Made by a program: the position numbers and the translations under genes. This document shows, in pieces, positions 1 through 7,617 of a stretch of DNA of 20,144 nt; positions within the stretch are counted from its first letter, which is position 1, and every line of letters starts with the position of its first letter. This DNA comes from CAZJQD01 sp964548165 [NCBI: uncultured bacterium]. GTDB taxonomy: Bacteria; UBA8481. The notes beneath the pieces are model-generated. The model saw only the letters and a list, made by a program, of their open reading frames with translations, did no database searches and had not been told where the DNA came from. Location of the stretch: the NCBI GenBank assembly GCA_964548165.1, contig CAZJQD010000054.1, forward strand, positions 1 to 20,144, written 5' to 3'.

Positions 1-2088
1 GTCTCGTTCGTTGATGGCCTTCTTGTCCTGGCATCGCTCTCGCGACCGGTTCGATTCATCGCCTACAAGGCCATCGTCGACAAGCCCGGCCTACGTCTTC
101 TTGCCAAGGCGCTTGGCGTCATCCCCATCACGACCGAGGAAGGCCCGCAGGTCGTCCTGGCCGCACTGCGAGCGGCCACGCAGGCCTTGAAGGACGGCGA
201 CCTCGTCTGCATCTTCCCGGAAGGCGAGATCACGCGGACGGGCCAGCTCCTCGGGTTTCGCAAGGGCTTCGAGCGGATCGTGCGCGACGTCGACGTCCCG
301 ATCATCCCGCTCCACCTCGACCGCGTCTGGGGCAGCATCTTCAGCTTCCAGGGCAAGCGCTTCGTCTGGAAGCTCCCGCGCCGCGTTCCCTACCGCGTGA
401 CGCTCACGTTCGGCGCGCCGCTCCCGAACACCACCGATGCCGCGACGCTCCGTGGCGTCATCACGGAGATGGGAACCGACGCCTTCGCGCTCCGGAAGGC
501 CGAGTCGCGGTCGTTGCCGGAGGAATTCGTCCGCACGGCGCGTGCCCACCCGCGCCGCTTCGCCATGGTCGATACCGTCTCGCGGCAGAAGCTGACGTAC
601 CGCGAGGCCCTGGTGAGGGCGGTCGTCCTCGCGCGGGCCCTCTCCCCGCGCTGGCAGGGGCAGGAGATGGTCGGGATCTGCCTTCCACCCTCGAACGGGG
701 GCGCGCTCGCCAATGCCGCCGCCGCGCTCGCAGGTCGCATTCCCGTCAACATCAACTACACCTCCTCAAAGGACGCGATCGCCTCGGTGGCGCGCCAGTG
801 TGGTTTGAAGACCGTCCTCACCTCGCGCGCCTTCCTCGAGAAGCTCCCCCTGGAACTCCCGGGGGAGGTTCTCTACCTCGAGGACATCGCCGCCGCGATC
901 CCGGGCGACGCGAAGAAGACGGCGTGGCTGGGTGCGACGTTCCTGCCGGCCCGGAAGTTGATGAGGTTCTGCGGCGCGGAGCGGATCCCGGGACCCGACG
1001 ACACGGCTACGATCATCTTCTCGTCCGGGAGCACGGGCGATCCGAAGGGCGTGATGCTGACGAACTGGAACATCACTTCGAACATCCAGGCGCTCTCCCA
1101 GCTCTTCGGCCCCGGCGGCTCCGATGTCATCCTCGGCATCCTGCCGTTCTTCCACTCCTTCGGGTTCACCGGCACGCTCTGGCTCCCGCTCGTCCTGGGT
1201 TCCGGCGCCGCCTTCCACGCGAATCCCCTCGACGCCCGCGTCATCGGCTGGATGGCGCGCGAGTACGGGGCCACCTTCCTCCTGGCGACGCCCTCGTTCC
1301 TGCAGGCCTACACGCGCCGCGTGGAGCCCGGGGACTTCGGGAGCCTGAAGTACGTGATCGCGGGCGCGGAGAAACTGACCGACCGCGTGGCCGATGCGTT
1401 CAGCGAGCGGTTCGGGATCGAGCCCTACGAGGGCTACGGTTGCACGGAGTGCTCGCCGATCGTGGCCGCGAACGTACCCGATTTCCGGGACCGCGGCTTC
1501 CGGCAGGTCGGGCACAAGCGAGGCCGGATCGGGCATGCCATCCCGGGTGTCACGATCCGGATCGTCGACACGGAGACCGGCGCGCCGGTTCCTGTCGGTA
1601 CTTCGGGGCTCCTCCTCGTGAAGGGCCCCAACGTGATGAAGGGTTACCTGGGGCAGTCCGAGAAGACGGCCGAGGTCATCCGCGACGGCTGGTATCACAC
1701 GGGTGACATAGCCGTCATGGACGAGGATGGATTCGTCCAGATCACGGACCGGCTCTCGCGATTCTCGAAGATCGCGGGCGAGATGGTCCCGCATGGAAAA
1801 GTCGAGGAACGGCTTCACGAGGCCGCGGGCGCCATGGACCGCGTCTTCTGCGTGACGGGAGTTCCCGACGCGGCGCGCGGCGAGCGACTGGCGGTCGTCC
1901 ACAAGCACGATCCCGCGAAGGTGGGGGATCTCATCGCGAAGCTCTCCGCGGAGGGCCTCCCGAACCTCTGGATCCCGAAGGCCGCCGACTTCGTCCACGT
2001 CGACGAACTGCCGCAGCTGGGCACCGGCAAGATCGATCTCCGGAAGGTCAAGGAGCTGGCGGCGAAGGCGACGAGCCCGGGGGCGTGA
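1..2088 (+). CDS. aas: Aas-like bifunctional acyltransferase / acyl-ACP synthetase (5' truncated)
   Basis: The reading frame is open from base 1, so the true start lies outside the window; 695 residues are visible. The first residues read VSFVDGLL, the end of a PlsC-type NHxSxxD acyltransferase block. FPEGEITRTG (about 214-243) is the substrate-binding block of the same family. A complete AMP-binding domain follows, with the P-loop FSSGSTGDPKG (about 1018-1050), YGCTEC (about 1435-1452), GWYHTGD (about 1687-1707) and the C-terminal lysine motif GTGKIDL (about 2020-2040). This order is that of Aas, which activates a free fatty acid to acyl-ACP and re-acylates lysophospholipid at the inner membrane. 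Many homologues also carry an N-terminal MFS lysophospholipid flippase (LplT-like); whether this one does cannot be seen. It converges on the dehydrogenase with 23 bases between stop codons. Family assignment is strong; exact substrate is inferred. Confidence 0.88.
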   Translation, partial: VSFVDGLLVLASLSRPVRFIAYKAIVDKPGLRLLAKALGVIPITTEEGPQVVLAALRAATQALKDGDLVCIFPEGEITRTGQLLGFRKGFERIVRDVDVPIIPLHLDRVWGSIFSFQGKRFVWKLPRRVPYRVTLTFGAPLPNTTDAATLRGVITEMGTDAFALRKAESRSLPEEFVRTARAHPRRFAMVDTVSRQKLTYREALVRAVVLARALSPRWQGQEMVGICLPPSNGGALANAAAALAGRIPVNINYTSSKDAIASVARQCGLKTVLTSRAFLEKLPLELPGEVLYLEDIAAAIPGDAKKTAWLGATFLPARKLMRFCGAERIPGPDDTATIIFSSGSTGDPKGVMLTNWNITSNIQALSQLFGPGGSDVILGILPFFHSFGFTGTLWLPLVLGSGAAFHANPLDARVIGWMAREYGATFLLATPSFLQAYTRRVEPGDFGSLKYVIAGAEKLTDRVADAFSERFGIEPYEGYGCTECSPIVAANVPDFRDRGFRQVGHKRGRIGHAIPGVTIRIVDTETGAPVPVGTSGLLLVKGPNVMKGYLGQSEKTAEVIRDGWYHTGDIAVMDEDGFVQITDRLSRFSKIAGEMVPHGKVEERLHEAAGAMDRVFCVTGVPDAARGERLAVVHKHDPAKVGDLIAKLSAEGLPNLWIPKAADFVHVDELPQLGTGKIDLRKVKELAAKATSPGA

Positions 2089-2111
2089 AGCGCGTAGGCG
2101 TCGCGAGGCGG

Positions 2112-2789
2112 TTACCTCGAGAAGGTGAGAGACTGGCCGTTCTCTTTTGGGCCAAGACCAAGTAGCCAAGGCGCCGCGCCGCGTGCCCATTCCGCGGGCG
2201 AGATCGAACGGTGGGCGTGGCCTGGGAAGGCCTGTTCGAGCATGAAGGTATTCACCATGCCTGGTGAGAGCGCGATCGCCGCGAGGCCCTCGGGGAGTTC
2301 CAGCGCGAGCGCCTTGGTGAGGCCCTCGACTGCCCACTTGGTGGCGCAGTAGAGCGAGAAGCCGGCGTCGACGCCGCGGCCCCAACCCGAGCTGAAGTTG
2401 ACGAGGACGCCGCGTCCCTTTGAGATCATGGATGGCGTGAAGGCGCGGAGGACGTGGGCGGTTCCGGCGACGTTGACCTGGAGGATCCGATCGAAGTCAG
2501 CCGGCGGAATTTCCCAGAGCGGGGTCTCGGGATAGAGGAGGCCGGCGTTGTTGACGAGGAGCGTGGGCGCGCCCTTCCACGCGAGAACGTCCCTGGCCCA
2601 ACGCTCGACCGCGGCCGCGTCGGCGACGTCCACGGGGGAGAACATTCCGCGCTTGCCCGCGGCGGTCGCGAGTTCGACCAGCGGTTCGGCGGAACGCGCG
2701 CAGCCTGCCACGTCATGCCCGAGGCGGAGAAACTCCTCCGCGAGCGCGCGGCCGATCCCGCGGGAGACTCCGGTGATGACAATCGACAT
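2112..2789 (-). CDS. short-chain dehydrogenase/reductase (SDR)
   Basis: A 225-residue classical SDR. The Rossmann motif TGVSRGIG is at residues 6-13, NNAG at 80-83, the catalytic Ser at 133/134 (NFSSG) and YCATK at 147-151 supplies Tyr and Lys. The ATG at 2789 was chosen because it puts the glycine motif at the usual N-terminal position; the frame runs open upstream but encodes nonsense there. The start lies 4 bases after the stop of the C45-family gene, with no strong Shine-Dalgarno sequence, so translation is probably coupled to that gene. The substrate cannot be told from sequence; NAD(P)H-dependent oxidation or reduction of an alcohol or carbonyl is the family role. No terminator-like hairpin is visible between its stop and the convergent acyltransferase gene. 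Confidence 0.9.
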   Translation of the reverse strand: MSIVITGVSRGIGRALAEEFLRLGHDVAGCARSAEPLVELATAAGKRGMFSPVDVADAAAVERWARDVLAWKGAPTLLVNNAGLLYPETPLWEIPPADFDRILQVNVAGTAHVLRAFTPSMISKGRGVLVNFSSGWGRGVDAGFSLYCATKWAVEGLTKALALELPEGLAAIALSPGMVNTFMLEQAFPGHAHRSISPAEWARGAAPWLLGLGPKENGQSLTFSR

Positions 2790-2793
2790 GCGT

Positions 2794-3882
2794 TCAGTCC
2801 AACCGGGTGACGACGGGGTGGGAACGATCCGGGCGTCGGCGCCACGCGCGGAGTTCCAGCCGGTCCGTCGAGAAGGCGGCCGTGACGACCGTGGCCGCGC
2901 GATCGTGGGGGCTGTCGGCTTCGCGCCAGACGGCATAGGGGAGACCACTGCGATCGGAGAGAATGCGGCGGGCCGCGTCGAGGGGCGGCTCCGTGCTTTC
3001 GGTCAGATCCAGCAGTCGATCAACCGTGGTCTGCCGGGCGGCCGAGGACGGCGAGGGCGGCGGCATCCTGCGCGCCAGCGCCGGGGCGAGCACGTGGTTG
3101 GCGTGGCCGGCCGGGAGCTTCGGGCGCCGTATGGCGGAGCGTTGCGCGGAGAGCTCGAGGTTGCGGTATTCCGTGCCCTGGGCCAGGTGGAGGGACTGCG
3201 CGTAGGCACGGGGGACGCGCCGAGCCCAGGACGCGACCGTGCCCAGGGACGAGGCAGTAACGAGTGGGCGCGTCACGAAGAGTCGTGGGAGACCGATGCG
3301 CTTGTCCGGGCACGGGAGGTAGTTGATCGCGTGGATGAGACCGTGGCTATTGAGCCCGCAAGAAAGACCCGGGAGATAGCCGTCGTAGGCGACGACGGCG
3401 AATGAGACCTTGGGCAGGGTCACTTTCAGGAGGAAGACGTCGTTGCGGCGGGGATCCCAATCCTCGTTGTGCGCGAAGAGATATCCGCGACTGGAATCCT
3501 GGCGACGAGCTCCCGATCCTGCGCGCGCTGACTTCCCGCGCCTGCCCGCCGTCGCAAAGACCAGCGTCGTGCACTTCTCCGTCCACGCGCGAAGCTCGGT
3601 GAGGTTCAGCCGGAAGAGGGTCTCGAACGGGATGCGGGCGCCGGCCGCAAACGCGGCCAGTTCCTCGACCGTCTCCGGGGCATGCCTTCGGCAGGCGGCG
3701 AGAAACGAGGATTCGAGCTGACGCAACTTCGCCCGTCGGCCACGAAAGGCCGCGGCCAGGTCCTGTTCCCACCATCCCGCGACTTTCGCGATCCGACGGG
3801 CACGCCGCCGTCCCAGATCGTGAAGAGCGGCGGACAGCGAGCTGGCCCTCAGCCGCTCGACGATCAGCGGCGCGCGGCGCAT
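2794..3882 (-). CDS. C45-family autoproteolytic acyltransferase/hydrolase
   Basis: A 362-residue protein resembling the acyl-CoA:6-aminopenicillanate acyltransferase (peptidase C45, Ntn-hydrolase) family. Residues 103-106 read KCTT, matching the G/x-Cys-Thr-Thr autocleavage site; Cys104 would become the N-terminal nucleophile after self-cleavage. HNEDW (138-142), a GLNSHGL segment near 177-183 and HANHVLAP near 260-267 are further family-type blocks. There is no obvious signal peptide. The ATG at 3882 lies 7 bases after the pilT stop, within an apparent operon. Family members hydrolyse or transfer acyl groups on amides (beta-lactams, N-acyl amino acids, ceramide-like lipids); the substrate here is unknown. 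Residues about 112-132 are an Arg/Ser-rich insertion just after the nucleophile. A role in lipid or amide turnover beside an SDR is possible but only inferred. Confidence 0.75.
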   Translation of the reverse strand: MRRAPLIVERLRASSLSAALHDLGRRRARRIAKVAGWWEQDLAAAFRGRRAKLRQLESSFLAACRRHAPETVEELAAFAAGARIPFETLFRLNLTELRAWTEKCTTLVFATAGRRGKSARAGSGARRQDSSRGYLFAHNEDWDPRRNDVFLLKVTLPKVSFAVVAYDGYLPGLSCGLNSHGLIHAINYLPCPDKRIGLPRLFVTRPLVTASSLGTVASWARRVPRAYAQSLHLAQGTEYRNLELSAQRSAIRRPKLPAGHANHVLAPALARRMPPPSPSSAARQTTVDRLLDLTESTEPPLDAARRILSDRSGLPYAVWREADSPHDRAATVVTAAFSTDRLELRAWRRRPDRSHPVVTRLD

Positions 3883-3889
3883 GCGCGTT

Positions 3890-4993
3890 TCAGGCCCCTC
3901 CGTAAGCGGGCGCCGGGGCGGATGCGCCGCACATCCCGCGGAATTCCTCGGGTTCCTGGCAACGGGCCAGGGCCTCATCGTACGTCACGCGCCCGTCCCG
4001 GACGAGCTGGGCGAGCGAGGAGTCCATCGAGTTCATGCCCTGGCTCTTGCCGGACTGCAGGTACGTGGTGACCGAGTAGGTCTTCTCCTCGCGAATGAGC
4101 CGGCGGACGGCATGCACTCCGAGCATGAGCTCGTACGCGAGCGCGACGCCGCGGCCGTCGGCGGAGGGCAGGAGCTGCTGGGCGATGACGGCCTCGATGG
4201 TGGCCGCGAGCTGGATGCGGACCTGGTGCTGTTGCGAGGGCGGGTAGACGTCGATGATGCGGTTGATGGTGGCCTCCGCGCTGTTGGTGTGGAGCGTGGC
4301 GATGACGAGGTGCCCGGTCTCGGCCGCGGTGAGCGCGGTCGAGATCGTATCGAGATCACGCATCTCGCCGATGACGATGACGTCCGGATCCTGCCGGAGC
4401 GCGCGCCGGAGAGCCTCGGGGAAGGACCGCGTATCGAGCCCGACCTCGCGCTGGCGGATGTAGGCCAGGTTGTCGCGGTGGAGGTACTCGATCGGATCCT
4501 CGATCGTCACGACCGTGCATTGCTTGTGGTTGTTGATGTGCCCGATCATGGCCGCCATCGTCGTCGTCTTGCCGGAGCCCGTCGGTCCGGTCACGAGGAC
4601 GAGGCCGCGGGGCTTCATGGCGATCTCGGCAAGGCATGGGGGCAGACCGAGGTCGGCGTAGGCGGGGATGCGGGTCTGGAGCGCGCGAAACGAGGCCGCC
4701 CAGCCGCCGCGCTCGAAGTGACAGTTCACGCGGTAGCGGCTGCCCGGCTCCAGTTCCCACGAGAGATCAAGCTCCTTCTCCTGCAGGAGTCGCGCGTACT
4801 GGTGGTCGTCGATGAGGGAGCGGACGAGGTCGTGGGCGTCCTGGGGCGTCAGGGGACCCGAGGAGAGGGGATGGATGCGGCCGCCGACGCGCATGACGGC
4901 GGGGGCGTCCGGCTTGAAGTGGATGTCCGTGGCGCCATGCTCCCGCGCGGCGCGCAGGAGCCCTCTCAGGAGTTCGTCATGCCCGGTGGTCAT
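3890..4993 (-). CDS. pilT: type IV pilus retraction ATPase PilT
   Basis: A 367-residue secretion-superfamily ATPase. It shows Walker A GPTGSGKT (136-143), an Asp-box region around VTIEDPIEY (162-170), Walker B DVIVIGEMRD (204-213), and the His box HLVIATLHTNSA (228-239). The PilT hallmark AIRNLIRE appears as AVRRLIRE (295-302), followed by a YLQSGKSQGMNSMDSSLAQL segment typical of PilT rather than PilB. PilT hexamers power pilus retraction (twitching motility, DNA uptake). The ATG at 4993 is preceded by GGAG at about 9 bases. It is 46 bases downstream of the thioredoxin-TPR gene and 7 bases upstream of the C45 gene. No other pilus gene is in the window, so PilB, PilC and pilins must be encoded elsewhere. 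A C-terminal Ala/Pro-rich tail (about 355-367) is unremarkable. Confidence 0.93.
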   Translation of the reverse strand: MTTGHDELLRGLLRAAREHGATDIHFKPDAPAVMRVGGRIHPLSSGPLTPQDAHDLVRSLIDDHQYARLLQEKELDLSWELEPGSRYRVNCHFERGGWAASFRALQTRIPAYADLGLPPCLAEIAMKPRGLVLVTGPTGSGKTTTMAAMIGHINNHKQCTVVTIEDPIEYLHRDNLAYIRQREVGLDTRSFPEALRRALRQDPDVIVIGEMRDLDTISTALTAAETGHLVIATLHTNSAEATINRIIDVYPPSQQHQVRIQLAATIEAVIAQQLLPSADGRGVALAYELMLGVHAVRRLIREEKTYSVTTYLQSGKSQGMNSMDSSLAQLVRDGRVTYDEALARCQEPEEFRGMCGASAPAPAYGGA

Positions 4994-5039
4994 GGGTTCG
5001 ATCTCCGGGCAAGGAGCGCGGACACACGCGTGTGGGACG

Positions 5040-5909
5040 TCAGCGGAAGACCAGCTTGGCGAGTCTGCCGCGGATCTCGTCGGCCACCGGACCACGGCCC
5101 ATCAGCGCGAGGTGATCGACCAGGAGGGGGCGCGTTGTCTCGCCGAAGTTCGCCAGAAGCGCCTCGAGCGCCTCGGGAAGGCGGCCGGCCGTCGAGGCTG
5201 ATCGCCAGCCTTCGAGCGCGGGGTCGACGTCCACGAGCGCCGCCAGGATGCGATCGATGGCCTCCAGCTGGGTGCCGAGCGCGTCGCGGTCTGCCGGCGA
5301 CATGGCGGCGCGAACGACCTGGGCGTGGGCGCTGTCGCCGGCCAGGACCGCCGCCTTCAGTTCGAGCGCCGGATCCTTCGCGCCCTTGAGAAGTTCCAGG
5401 GCGCCCCTGGGGTCGCCCGCGCCGATACGCTCGGCCGGGGATTCGACGGCGCCAGCCGGGGCCTCGGCGGGAGCGGCTGCCGGCTTGACGTGGCGACCGA
5501 GCCACTTGCGGATATCGGCCTCCGGCAAGGCCCCGGTGAACGCGTCGACGGGTTGTCCGTTCTTGATGAGGACGACCATCGGGATGCTGCGCGCGCCGAA
5601 CGCGGCGGCAATCTCCTGGTTGGCGTCGACGTCGACCTTGGCAAGGACGAATCCCCCGTTGTACTCCTTGCAGATCTTCTCGAGGAGGGGGCCGAGCGCC
5701 TTGCAGGGACCGCACCACGGCGCCCAGAGATCGACAACGATGGGGGTCTTGAGAGAACGATGGAGCACCTCGGTCTCGAAGGTGGCGATATCGACGTCGA
5801 TGATGATGGCGCCGGCGTCGCCGGCAGCCGGACCGGCCCCGACGTGTGATCCGCGGGGAGGCAGACCGCTTCCACCCGCGCCCCGATTCTGTCCCAGGAT
5901 GATTGGCAT
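5040..5909 (-). CDS. thioredoxin-like protein with C-terminal TPR-type region (CnoX/YbbN-like)
   Basis: 289 residues. An N-terminal flexible stretch (1-35) precedes a thioredoxin fold with WAPWCGPCK; the redox pair is Cys66 and Cys69, and the cis-proline is in RSIPMVV (Pro110). Residues from about 150 are Ala/Leu-rich helices (GDPRGALELL..., REGAR-like hairpins) as in the tetratricopeptide-like half of E. coli CnoX (YbbN), which is nearly the same length (284). CnoX is a chaperone-redox holdase that protects unfolding proteins under oxidative stress. Unlike E. coli YbbN, which has an altered SxxC site, the complete CGPC pair suggests true redox activity. No signal peptide, so cytoplasmic. No Shine-Dalgarno sequence precedes the ATG; a promoter box sits 6 bases upstream instead (separate entry). 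It heads the cluster with pilT, the C45 gene and the SDR. Confidence 0.88.
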   Translation of the reverse strand: MPIILGQNRGAGGSGLPPRGSHVGAGPAAGDAGAIIIDVDIATFETEVLHRSLKTPIVVDLWAPWCGPCKALGPLLEKICKEYNGGFVLAKVDVDANQEIAAAFGARSIPMVVLIKNGQPVDAFTGALPEADIRKWLGRHVKPAAAPAEAPAGAVESPAERIGAGDPRGALELLKGAKDPALELKAAVLAGDSAHAQVVRAAMSPADRDALGTQLEAIDRILAALVDVDPALEGWRSASTAGRLPEALEALLANFGETTRPLLVDHLALMGRGPVADEIRGRLAKLVFR

Positions 5910-5915
5910 GTCGTA

Positions 5916-5944
5916 ATGATAACGGCGTCGTCGTTGCGCGACAA
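5916..5944 (-). promoter_or_regulatory. probable leaderless promoter of the thioredoxin-TPR gene
   Basis: On the minus strand, a -35-like TTGTCG (5944-5939), a 17-base spacer and a -10 box TATCAT (5921-5916) are followed by exactly 6 bases and the ATG at 5909. This puts the expected transcription start on or next to the start codon. No Shine-Dalgarno motif is present. Read directly from sequence; function is inferred. Confidence 0.55.
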
Positions 5945-5985
5945 CAGCGCGATGGTCCTGGGCGCGAGGTGCCCGCCGCTCCCAG

Positions 5986-7206
5986 CTAGTTCACCCCGAT
6001 GGAGAAGCGATGGGTCAACTGGAAGCGCAGGTCCTTGTTGCCCTCCGCGGTGAAGCCGTTGCGATATCCGCGGACGTAGGCGTAGCGCACCCGCGCTTCC
6101 CAATCGTCGGCGAATGCGTACTTGAGGTCATAATCAGTCTCGTGCTGTTCCTGGTTTCCCCCGGCGGCCAGCGGGGCCTCGTACTCGCTGTAGCTGATCG
6201 ACGTGTTCAACCCGGCGAGGCCAAGCCCGGAGAAGTCGTAGCTGACGCGCGCCAGCCAGGCCCGTTCTCGCGGATCGTTGCACGGCTCGACCTGCTCCGA
6301 GATCGCCAGGTCGTGGCCCCAGGGTCTCTGGACGAGACGCTCGCCGATCCGCGATCCGGTTGCCGCGATCGTCCACCCCCTGGACTTCACGCCGCCGGTG
6401 ATGCCGGCCATCCAGGTTCCCTGCGGCCCCATCAGGGCCCGACCCGTCTCGATGCGGCGCAGGTAGCGCAGGTTGCCGAAGAAGGTGAAGGCACCGATGG
6501 GCCGCATGGCCGCGTCGGTCGAGAAGTACCAGTCCTGCCAGATGTTCTCGGCGGTGTAGTGCCAGGCCTGGATCCGATAGCGGGGCTCGTCGGCATAGAC
6601 GACTCCCAGGAACCAGATCTCACCCTCGGCGCCGACGCGAAGGATCTGCGGCATGTCGAGGAAGCGTTCGCTCGTCCGGGCCTTCTGCGCACGGGCGACG
6701 CCCGAGGTGAGGCGCCAGGCGCCGGCGCTGTGGCCGACCTGGATCGCCTCGAAGCTATGCGGTGTCATCCGGATATCGTGTCCATTGAGCCACGGCGTCG
6801 AGAGCTCGGTCCGCCCGGCGCGGATCGCGGTGCCGCCCCAGGCACCGTCGAGATAGGCCTCGCCGACAGCCGTGTAGTCAAGGTGTCGCCCGGCGCGATC
6901 GGCTGCGAGGAGCCCGTAGACGGCGCGGCGGTCACTCTCCGGGCCCAGGTCCTCCGAGGTGTGGAGGGATACTCCCGCCAGCAGGCCGGCGACGCGACCG
7001 GTCCGAAACGCCAGGCGTCCGCCCAGCGCAATATCCCGCTGGTCGCGGGTCGCCCGGTCATAGGCACGGTCGAAGTAGTAGAGGCGCGTCGTGCCCTCGA
7101 TGCGCAGATCGTGCAGGAAGGGGAAAACGGGAGGTGTTCCGTCGGCGTGGTCGGCGCTCGCGAGAAGCACCAACAGTACGGAAAATACGTGCCGGCCCCC
7201 TCGCAT
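5986..7206 (-). CDS. OprD-family outer-membrane porin
   Basis: 406 residues with an N-terminal signal peptide (MRGGRHVFSVLLVLLASADHADG-type: basic n-region, Leu/Val-rich core, cleavage near residue 20-23). The mature protein is made of alternating amphipathic strands rich in Tyr, Arg, Trp and Gly. It shares OprD-like landmarks: an early TRLYYFDRAY strand, a GGRLAFRTG segment, the WLNGHDIRMTPHSFEAI block (OprD porins have a comparable NDxRLxPxxFEG block) and a C-terminal beta strand near the end (RFQLTHRFSIGVN). Length matches the family (about 400-450). OprD porins admit amino acids, peptides or small aromatic acids; the substrate here cannot be told. It is divergent from gatC and 76 bases upstream of the thioredoxin-TPR gene. 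Alternative: another 16-18-strand channel of unrelated specificity. Confidence 0.72.
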   Translation of the reverse strand: MRGGRHVFSVLLVLLASADHADGTPPVFPFLHDLRIEGTTRLYYFDRAYDRATRDQRDIALGGRLAFRTGRVAGLLAGVSLHTSEDLGPESDRRAVYGLLAADRAGRHLDYTAVGEAYLDGAWGGTAIRAGRTELSTPWLNGHDIRMTPHSFEAIQVGHSAGAWRLTSGVARAQKARTSERFLDMPQILRVGAEGEIWFLGVVYADEPRYRIQAWHYTAENIWQDWYFSTDAAMRPIGAFTFFGNLRYLRRIETGRALMGPQGTWMAGITGGVKSRGWTIAATGSRIGERLVQRPWGHDLAISEQVEPCNDPRERAWLARVSYDFSGLGLAGLNTSISYSEYEAPLAAGGNQEQHETDYDLKYAFADDWEARVRYAYVRGYRNGFTAEGNKDLRFQLTHRFSIGVN

Positions 7207-7306
7207 TGTAGGTACAACCTAGCACCCGTCGATGTCCGATTTCAACGGGGGGGTCCTCGCGTCCGATGTTCCCCGGCGGGGCGTGCTTCCGCCCTGCCCC
7301 GCTTCT

Positions 7307-7315
7307 TGCTATCAT
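7307..7315 (+). promoter_or_regulatory. probable extended -10 leaderless promoter of gatC
   Basis: TGCTATCAT carries a TGN extension and the -10 box TATCAT (7310-7315), followed by 7 bases and the gatC ATG at 7323. No convincing -35 and no Shine-Dalgarno sequence are seen. It matches the spacing found before three other genes in the window. Confidence 0.5.
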
Positions 7316-7322
7316 CGGCGGC

Positions 7323-7607
7323 ATGGCTGTATCGGACGAAGATGTGCGCCGGATCGCGTCCTTGGCGCGGTTGGAGCTGACCCCCGACGAGGGCGCGCGC
7401 CTGGCCTCGGAGCTCTCGCAGATCCTCGCCTTCGCGGAGTCGATCCGCAACGTCGACACGAGCGGTGTCCAGCCGACGACGCACGTCATCGAGCTGACCG
7501 ATGTCTGGAGAGCGGATGTGCCTGGCGCGTCGCTCGATCGAGCCACGGTCCAGGCCCAGTCGCCCGAGGCCTCGGACGGCTGTTTCCTTGCCCCGCGGAT
7601 CGTCTGA
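7323..7607 (+). CDS. gatC: Asp-tRNA(Asn)/Glu-tRNA(Gln) amidotransferase subunit C
   Basis: 94 residues. The start [19 protein letters not shown] and the [22 protein letters not shown] block are typical of GatC (usual length 90-100), a clamp-like subunit that wraps around GatA and stabilises the GatCAB complex. The C-terminus ([31 protein letters not shown]) fits the family end (R-D-x-P.....N-AP....F-PRVV). The ATG at 7323 gives the right N-terminus; it has no Shine-Dalgarno sequence and lies 7 bases behind a TATCAT box. It is the first gene of gatC-gatA-gatB-membrane protein. Because GatCAB converts misacylated Glu-tRNA(Gln) or Asp-tRNA(Asn), the organism probably lacks GlnRS and/or AsnRS; that is inferred. 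Confidence 0.95.
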   Translation: MAVSDEDVRRIASLARLELTPDEGARLASELSQILAFAESIRNVDTSGVQPTTHVIELTDVWRADVPGASLDRATVQAQSPEASDGCFLAPRIV

Positions 7608-7617
7608 TCCGGCATCC

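Noticed and set aside
766-2385. Long antisense open frame (539 codons) opposite the acyltransferase/synthetase gene
   Set aside because: High GC leaves stop-poor shadow frames; its translation is Arg/Asp/Gly-rich with no motif, while the plus strand encodes clear family motifs. The same holds for long frames at 3881-5389, 6010-7380, 13079-14656 and 17790-19154 on the plus strand.
2790-2948. N-terminal extension of the SDR to an upstream ATG at 2948
   Set aside because: It would overlap the C45 gene and encode a Pro/Arg/Ser-rich string before the Rossmann motif; the ATG at 2789 gives the normal SDR start.
3883-3978. Extension of the C45-family gene to an ATG at 3978
   Set aside because: The added residues are a shadow of the pilT 3' end; the ATG at 3882 directly follows the pilT stop.
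7209-7221. TAGGT-ACA-ACCTA palindrome before the porin start
   Set aside because: Only 5-base arms; too short to call an operator. The nearby TGCTAGGTT is a weak -10 and lies 9 bases from the ATG, so the porin was not counted among the leaderless genes.
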